A stretch of DNA of 64,000 nt from Streptomyces sp. NRRL S-340. GTDB lineage: Bacteria > Actinomycetota > Actinomycetes > Streptomycetales > Streptomycetaceae. The notes beneath the pieces were generated by a model that saw nothing but the letters and a program-made list of their open reading frames with translations, was not told the DNA's origin and did no database searches. This document shows, one piece after another, positions 61,621-64,000 of this stretch (positions are counted from its first letter, which is position 1; each line of letters opens with the position of its first letter). Made by a program: the position numbers and the translations under genes. The stretch lies in NCBI RefSeq assembly GCF_000720185.1, contig NZ_JOIY01000023.1:57820-121819 (forward strand). The letters are read 5' to 3'.

Positions 61621-61715
61621 AACGGTGCATCCCACGGTGGTCGGGTTGCCGGCAGGCTGCTGAACCAGGAGGAGGACGCGGGCGCCGATCGAGGGGCTTC
61701 GCATGGCGACAACTG

Positions 61716-62399
61716 TCAGAGTGTCCGGCCGAGCACCGCGCATACGCGTTCGTGGTCGGTGACGGGTGCCAGATGGGCGGCGCCTTCGACTGTCAGGAGC
61801 CGGGCCCCGCGCCGTTGCGCCGTATTCGCCGCGTCGGCGAAGAAGGGAGAACCTCCAAACCGTATGTAGGTCGCCGGTGGGTGAGGGGGGCCGGACGTGG
61901 GGTCCGGCAGTGGTTCCTCGTGGGTGGCCCGGCTCAGCGGCCGAGCCCGCGCGGTCACCCACTCCAGGTCGGCCGCCGCGAGACCCATGGCCTCGAATCC
62001 GAAGGGAGGAATCAGCCAGGCCTCCCGCTCCGGCCGCAGAGCGGCAGCGGCATCGCACGCGTCGCGCAGAACGGGCTGGAGGTCGAAGGCCGACTGGCCG
62101 GGCGAGGGGAAGTACGCGTCCAGGTAAACGAGTTGGCGGATGCGCTGCGGTCGTTCGTATCCGGCACCGGTGACGACCATGCCTCCGTAGCTGTGGCCGA
62201 CGAGGACCACGTTGGTGAGAGCGTGCCTGTCGATCAGGGCGACGATCTCGGCGATGTGGGTGCGCAGTCCGACGCCAGGTTCGGCCGGGGCGAGTGAGGG
62301 GCACAGGACGGTGTGGCCGGACGCACGCAGCCGGGGGGCGACCCGCTCCCAGGCCCAGCCGCCGAGCCACGAACCGTGCACGAGAACGAAGGTGGCCAT
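61716..62399 (-). CDS. Alpha/beta hydrolase (EstC/polyneuridine-esterase-like)
   Basis: The product has 227 residues from ATG 62399: FVLVHGSWLGGWAWERVAPR (oxyanion region typical of this plant-esterase-like family), VVLVGHSYGGMVVTGAGYER (Ser), YLDAYFPSPGQ and a C-terminal EGAAHLAPVTDHER (His). The catalytic Asp is not obvious. Its start overlaps the stop of the small NHLP-like gene (ATGA), so it belongs to the same leftward operon as the NHLP pair. Substrate unknown. Confidence 0.88.
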   Translation of the reverse strand: MATFVLVHGSWLGGWAWERVAPRLRASGHTVLCPSLAPAEPGVGLRTHIAEIVALIDRHALTNVVLVGHSYGGMVVTGAGYERPQRIRQLVYLDAYFPSPGQSAFDLQPVLRDACDAAAALRPEREAWLIPPFGFEAMGLAAADLEWVTARARPLSRATHEEPLPDPTSGPPHPPATYIRFGGSPFFADAANTAQRRGARLLTVEGAAHLAPVTDHERVCAVLGRTL

Positions 62400-62755
62400 C
62401 ACCCCTCCGGCTCGGCCCTGGCCGCCCAGGAGGAGCGGATGTCCCGCAGAATCCACTTCAGACGGTCGTCGGGGATCAGGAACCCGCCGACTCCGGACGA
62501 GAACAGCACGTCGTACACGCGCTGGGACACCTCGGTGAGCCGCTCCGCGAAGTTCTCGCCGTTCTCCGGTTCCGCGGGGAGCAGGATGACGATGGTGTCG
62601 TCCCGCTGTTCCACCGCCTCGACGGCGAAGTCCTCGCGCGGATGGTGGCCCGACTCCTCGCACAGTACTGCTTTCGGGTCGGCGACGAGCCTCTCCCGGT
62701 AGGCGCTGTCGTTGACGAGCCGCAGTGTGTGGAGGGTGCCGGCGTCATGCTTCAT
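62399..62755 (-). CDS. Small NHLP-like (nitrile-hydratase leader) protein
   Basis: The product has 118 residues. Residues about 8-61 (LHTLRLVNDSAYRERLVADP; KAVLCEESGHHPREDFAVEA; VEQRDDTIVILLPA) fit the nitrile-hydratase alpha-subunit-like leader domain used by some RiPP precursors, ending in the LLP motif. The C-terminal 50 residues (RVYDVLFSSGVGGFLIPDDR; LKWILRDIRSSW) contain an IP-x2-RLK segment also found at the end of the adjacent RidA fusion. It overlaps both neighbours, so all three are coupled. No Gly-Gly cut site with a short cysteine-rich core is visible, so a classical RiPP precursor is not certain. Confidence 0.65.
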   Translation of the reverse strand: MKHDAGTLHTLRLVNDSAYRERLVADPKAVLCEESGHHPREDFAVEAVEQRDDTIVILLPAEPENGENFAERLTEVSQRVYDVLFSSGVGGFLIPDDRLKWILRDIRSSWAARAEPEG

Positions 62756-63605
62756 GGCTGCTCCGCGTCGTGATGGTGCCGGTCCGGGCCTCGTGGAAGC
62801 CCCGGCGCATGGCCAGCAGTTCGGTCTTGAGCCGTTCGGGCAGCAGCCAGACGAAGTGGTCCGCGCTGCGCCACAGGTCCATGAGGTTCACGGGCTCGCG
62901 GCGGTCCGGCTCGTCCGGCCGTTTCGCGGGCGGGAGGACGTAGTACAACGTGTCGCGTTTCTGCAGCCTGACCTGCACCTTGACTCCCGGGGGCACGTGC
63001 ACGCCCATCGACGCCAGGGCCTTGAGGGGCTCGCGTTCCAGTCGTGCGGCGAAGGCCGGGTCCTCCCAGGCACGGCGGGTGAGGGCCGTTTCGAGATCTT
63101 GGTCTTCGCCCGTGGGGGATGTCGCGCGGACCCTCCGGGGCTCGGGTGTGCTGGCAGGTTCGCCCGCTGCGGTGTCGTCGGCCGGTACGGCCGGCTGATG
63201 GCTCCCTCGTCCGGGGAGCGCGGCGACCACCCGGACCTCGAGCAGGAATTCCGGTGCGAAGAGTGCGGGCACGCCCACCAGCGTGCTCGCCGGGGCTTCC
63301 GCGACACCGGCCCGAAGCGGCCCGAAGATCGCGGGCAGCAGCCTCGGGGTGTAGTCGACGACGTAGACGGTCTCTTCGATGATGTCGTTGCGGGTGGCGC
63401 CGACCGCGGCGAGCGCGGCATCGAGGTTACGGGCGATCTGTGCCGCCTGTGCCTCGTGGTCGCCGAGACCCACGGGCCGTCCCCGCACATCCCAGGCGAC
63501 CTGCCCGGAGAGATGCACGAGCCGGGTCCCGTCGACGGTGACGACCTGGCTGATCTGGTCGGTGGGGTTGTGCACGGACGGTGGACTGACGCGGTTCACA
63601 GACAC
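62745..63605 (-). CDS. RidA-domain protein fused to an NHLP-like domain
   Basis: The product has 286 residues from GTG 63605. Residues about 5-131 are a RidA (YjgF) domain: VHLSGQVAWDVRGRPVGLGD, QAAQIARNLDAALAAVGATR, DIIEETVYVVDYTPRL and LLEVRVVAALPG. After a linker, residues 169-227 (LETALTRRAWEDPAFAARLE; REPLKALASMGVHVPPGVKV; QVRLQKRDTLYYVLPP) match the NHLP leader pattern closely. A further 59 residues (NLMDLWRSADHFVWLLPERL; KTELLAMRRGFHEA) end the protein. RidA proteins hydrolyse enamines/imines. The fusion is not one I know. Confidence 0.75.
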   Translation of the reverse strand: MSVNRVSPPSVHNPTDQISQVVTVDGTRLVHLSGQVAWDVRGRPVGLGDHEAQAAQIARNLDAALAAVGATRNDIIEETVYVVDYTPRLLPAIFGPLRAGVAEAPASTLVGVPALFAPEFLLEVRVVAALPGRGSHQPAVPADDTAAGEPASTPEPRRVRATSPTGEDQDLETALTRRAWEDPAFAARLEREPLKALASMGVHVPPGVKVQVRLQKRDTLYYVLPPAKRPDEPDRREPVNLMDLWRSADHFVWLLPERLKTELLAMRRGFHEARTGTITTRSSHEA

Positions 63606-64000
63606 GTCCGGCTCCTCGAGGAGGACGTACCCGCCCAGGCGGCCAGCGCCTGGACCCGCTCGTCGTCGCGCGCGGCGCCGTCGCTGGTACGGGTGGCCCC
63701 CGCGGCGTGGCCGTCGGGGCGTACGGGAACCTCGGTCACCCCGTCGAGGTCCGCGTGCTCGTCGTACGTGTCGACGGTGACGGTGTAGCCGTGCCGGGTG
63801 TCGAGGGTGCCGAAGTCCAGTCGGGTGCGCAGTCCTGCGAAGTGCCAGCCCGGCACGGTCCGGCCGAGCGGGAGGAACCGGTCGAGGAGCCCCCGCTGGT
63901 CCATCAGTTCCACGCTGCGCGGGTGCAGGCTCAGTGCCCGCGAGTCGCGCTGGGGTTCGGTGCGGCGTTCCAGGATCCGGGTCCGTACCCCCGCCAGTGC
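63596..64000 (-). pseudogene. FAD monooxygenase with large internal deletion (5' end outside window)
   Basis: The visible 134 codons start with ILERRTEPQRDSRALSLHPR, SVELMDQRGLLDRFLPLGRT and VPGWHFAGLRTRLDFGTLDT, the N-terminal part of a PHBH-class hydroxylase. They then pass straight to VTEVPVRPDGHAAGATRT, which belongs to the C-terminal end of such enzymes. The middle some 300 residues, with the DG and GD motifs, are absent and the reading frame is kept. The protein cannot be a working hydroxylase. It overlaps the RidA-NHLP start by 10 bp. Confidence 0.75.

Noticed and set aside
1..64000. CRISPR arrays, tRNA or rRNA genes
   Set aside because: No regularly spaced repeats and no tRNA- or rRNA-like segments were seen on reading through; a dedicated scan would be needed to exclude short ones.

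Overview
The window is very GC-rich actinobacterial DNA, most likely from a Streptomyces chromosome. Supporting signs are strong G/C at third codon positions, frequent GTG starts, ATGA/GTGA stop-start overlaps, several Streptomyces-type families (DUF6207, DUF72, XRE-NB-ARC-TPR regulators, CGNR zinc-finger proteins) and a Tat-type signal. The many remnants, insertion sequences and catabolic clusters suggest an accessory region such as a chromosome arm; that last point is inference.

Layout. (1) 0-12.5 kb: a catabolic and regulatory block. It holds a MarR/amidohydrolase pair, a leftward operon (DUF2848, HpaB-type oxygenase, cupin, flavin reductase) flanked by two GntR-type genes (one frameshifted), a nitrilase-family gene, a DLH-like protein without a nucleophile, an amidohydrolase and a metabolite symporter opposite a LysR gene. 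(2) 12.5-19.3 kb: DUF72, an XRE regulator opposite an Atu4866-MFS-SDR set, and remnants. (3) 19.3-31 kb: a MarR gene with two matching operators, then an aromatic-catabolism operon (TAXI-like binding protein, class II aldolase, dienelactone hydrolase, bicupin, two alcohol dehydrogenases, an FAD hydroxylase). It ends in a decayed quinone reductase start and a truncated aldehyde dehydrogenase. A small MITE-like element, a fumarylacetoacetate hydrolase opposite a VOC protein, and an intact IclR gene beside a decayed paralogue follow. A shared palindrome (GCAGGAcat/ATGTCCTGC type) upstream of the operon, of the FAH/VOC pair and at the IclR start suggests one IclR regulon.

(4) 31-43 kb: an MFS/DeoR pair, a YrhB/Imm35-like gene, a LexA remnant, and a 2,002-bp IS5-family unit with clean ends and CTAG duplications. 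This unit splits a DUF4253 gene and carries an alpha/beta hydrolase passenger. IS110 and IS5 remnants surround an erythromycin-esterase-family gene. (5) 43-48.3 kb: a 535-residue protein with an eCIS-type LAGNRA...VQR motif and a STAND regulator. (6) 48-51 kb: an arsenic island, arsR-acr3-arsC opposite arsM. (7) 51.6-54.4 kb: ABM monooxygenase, ABC exporter pair, TetR. (8) 54.6-61 kb: a membrane EEP phosphatase, GlsB-type protein, an AAA-ATPase remnant, and CGNR regulator/MFS/epoxide hydrolase. (9) 61.2-64 kb: a glycosyltransferase remnant, then a tightly overlapped set of alpha/beta hydrolase, a small NHLP-like protein, a RidA-NHLP fusion and an internally deleted FAD monooxygenase.

The least familiar items are the RidA-NHLP/NHLP pair, the IS with an attached hydrolase gene, and the eCIS-motif protein next to a STAND regulator. 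I see no CRISPR array, tRNA or rRNA.
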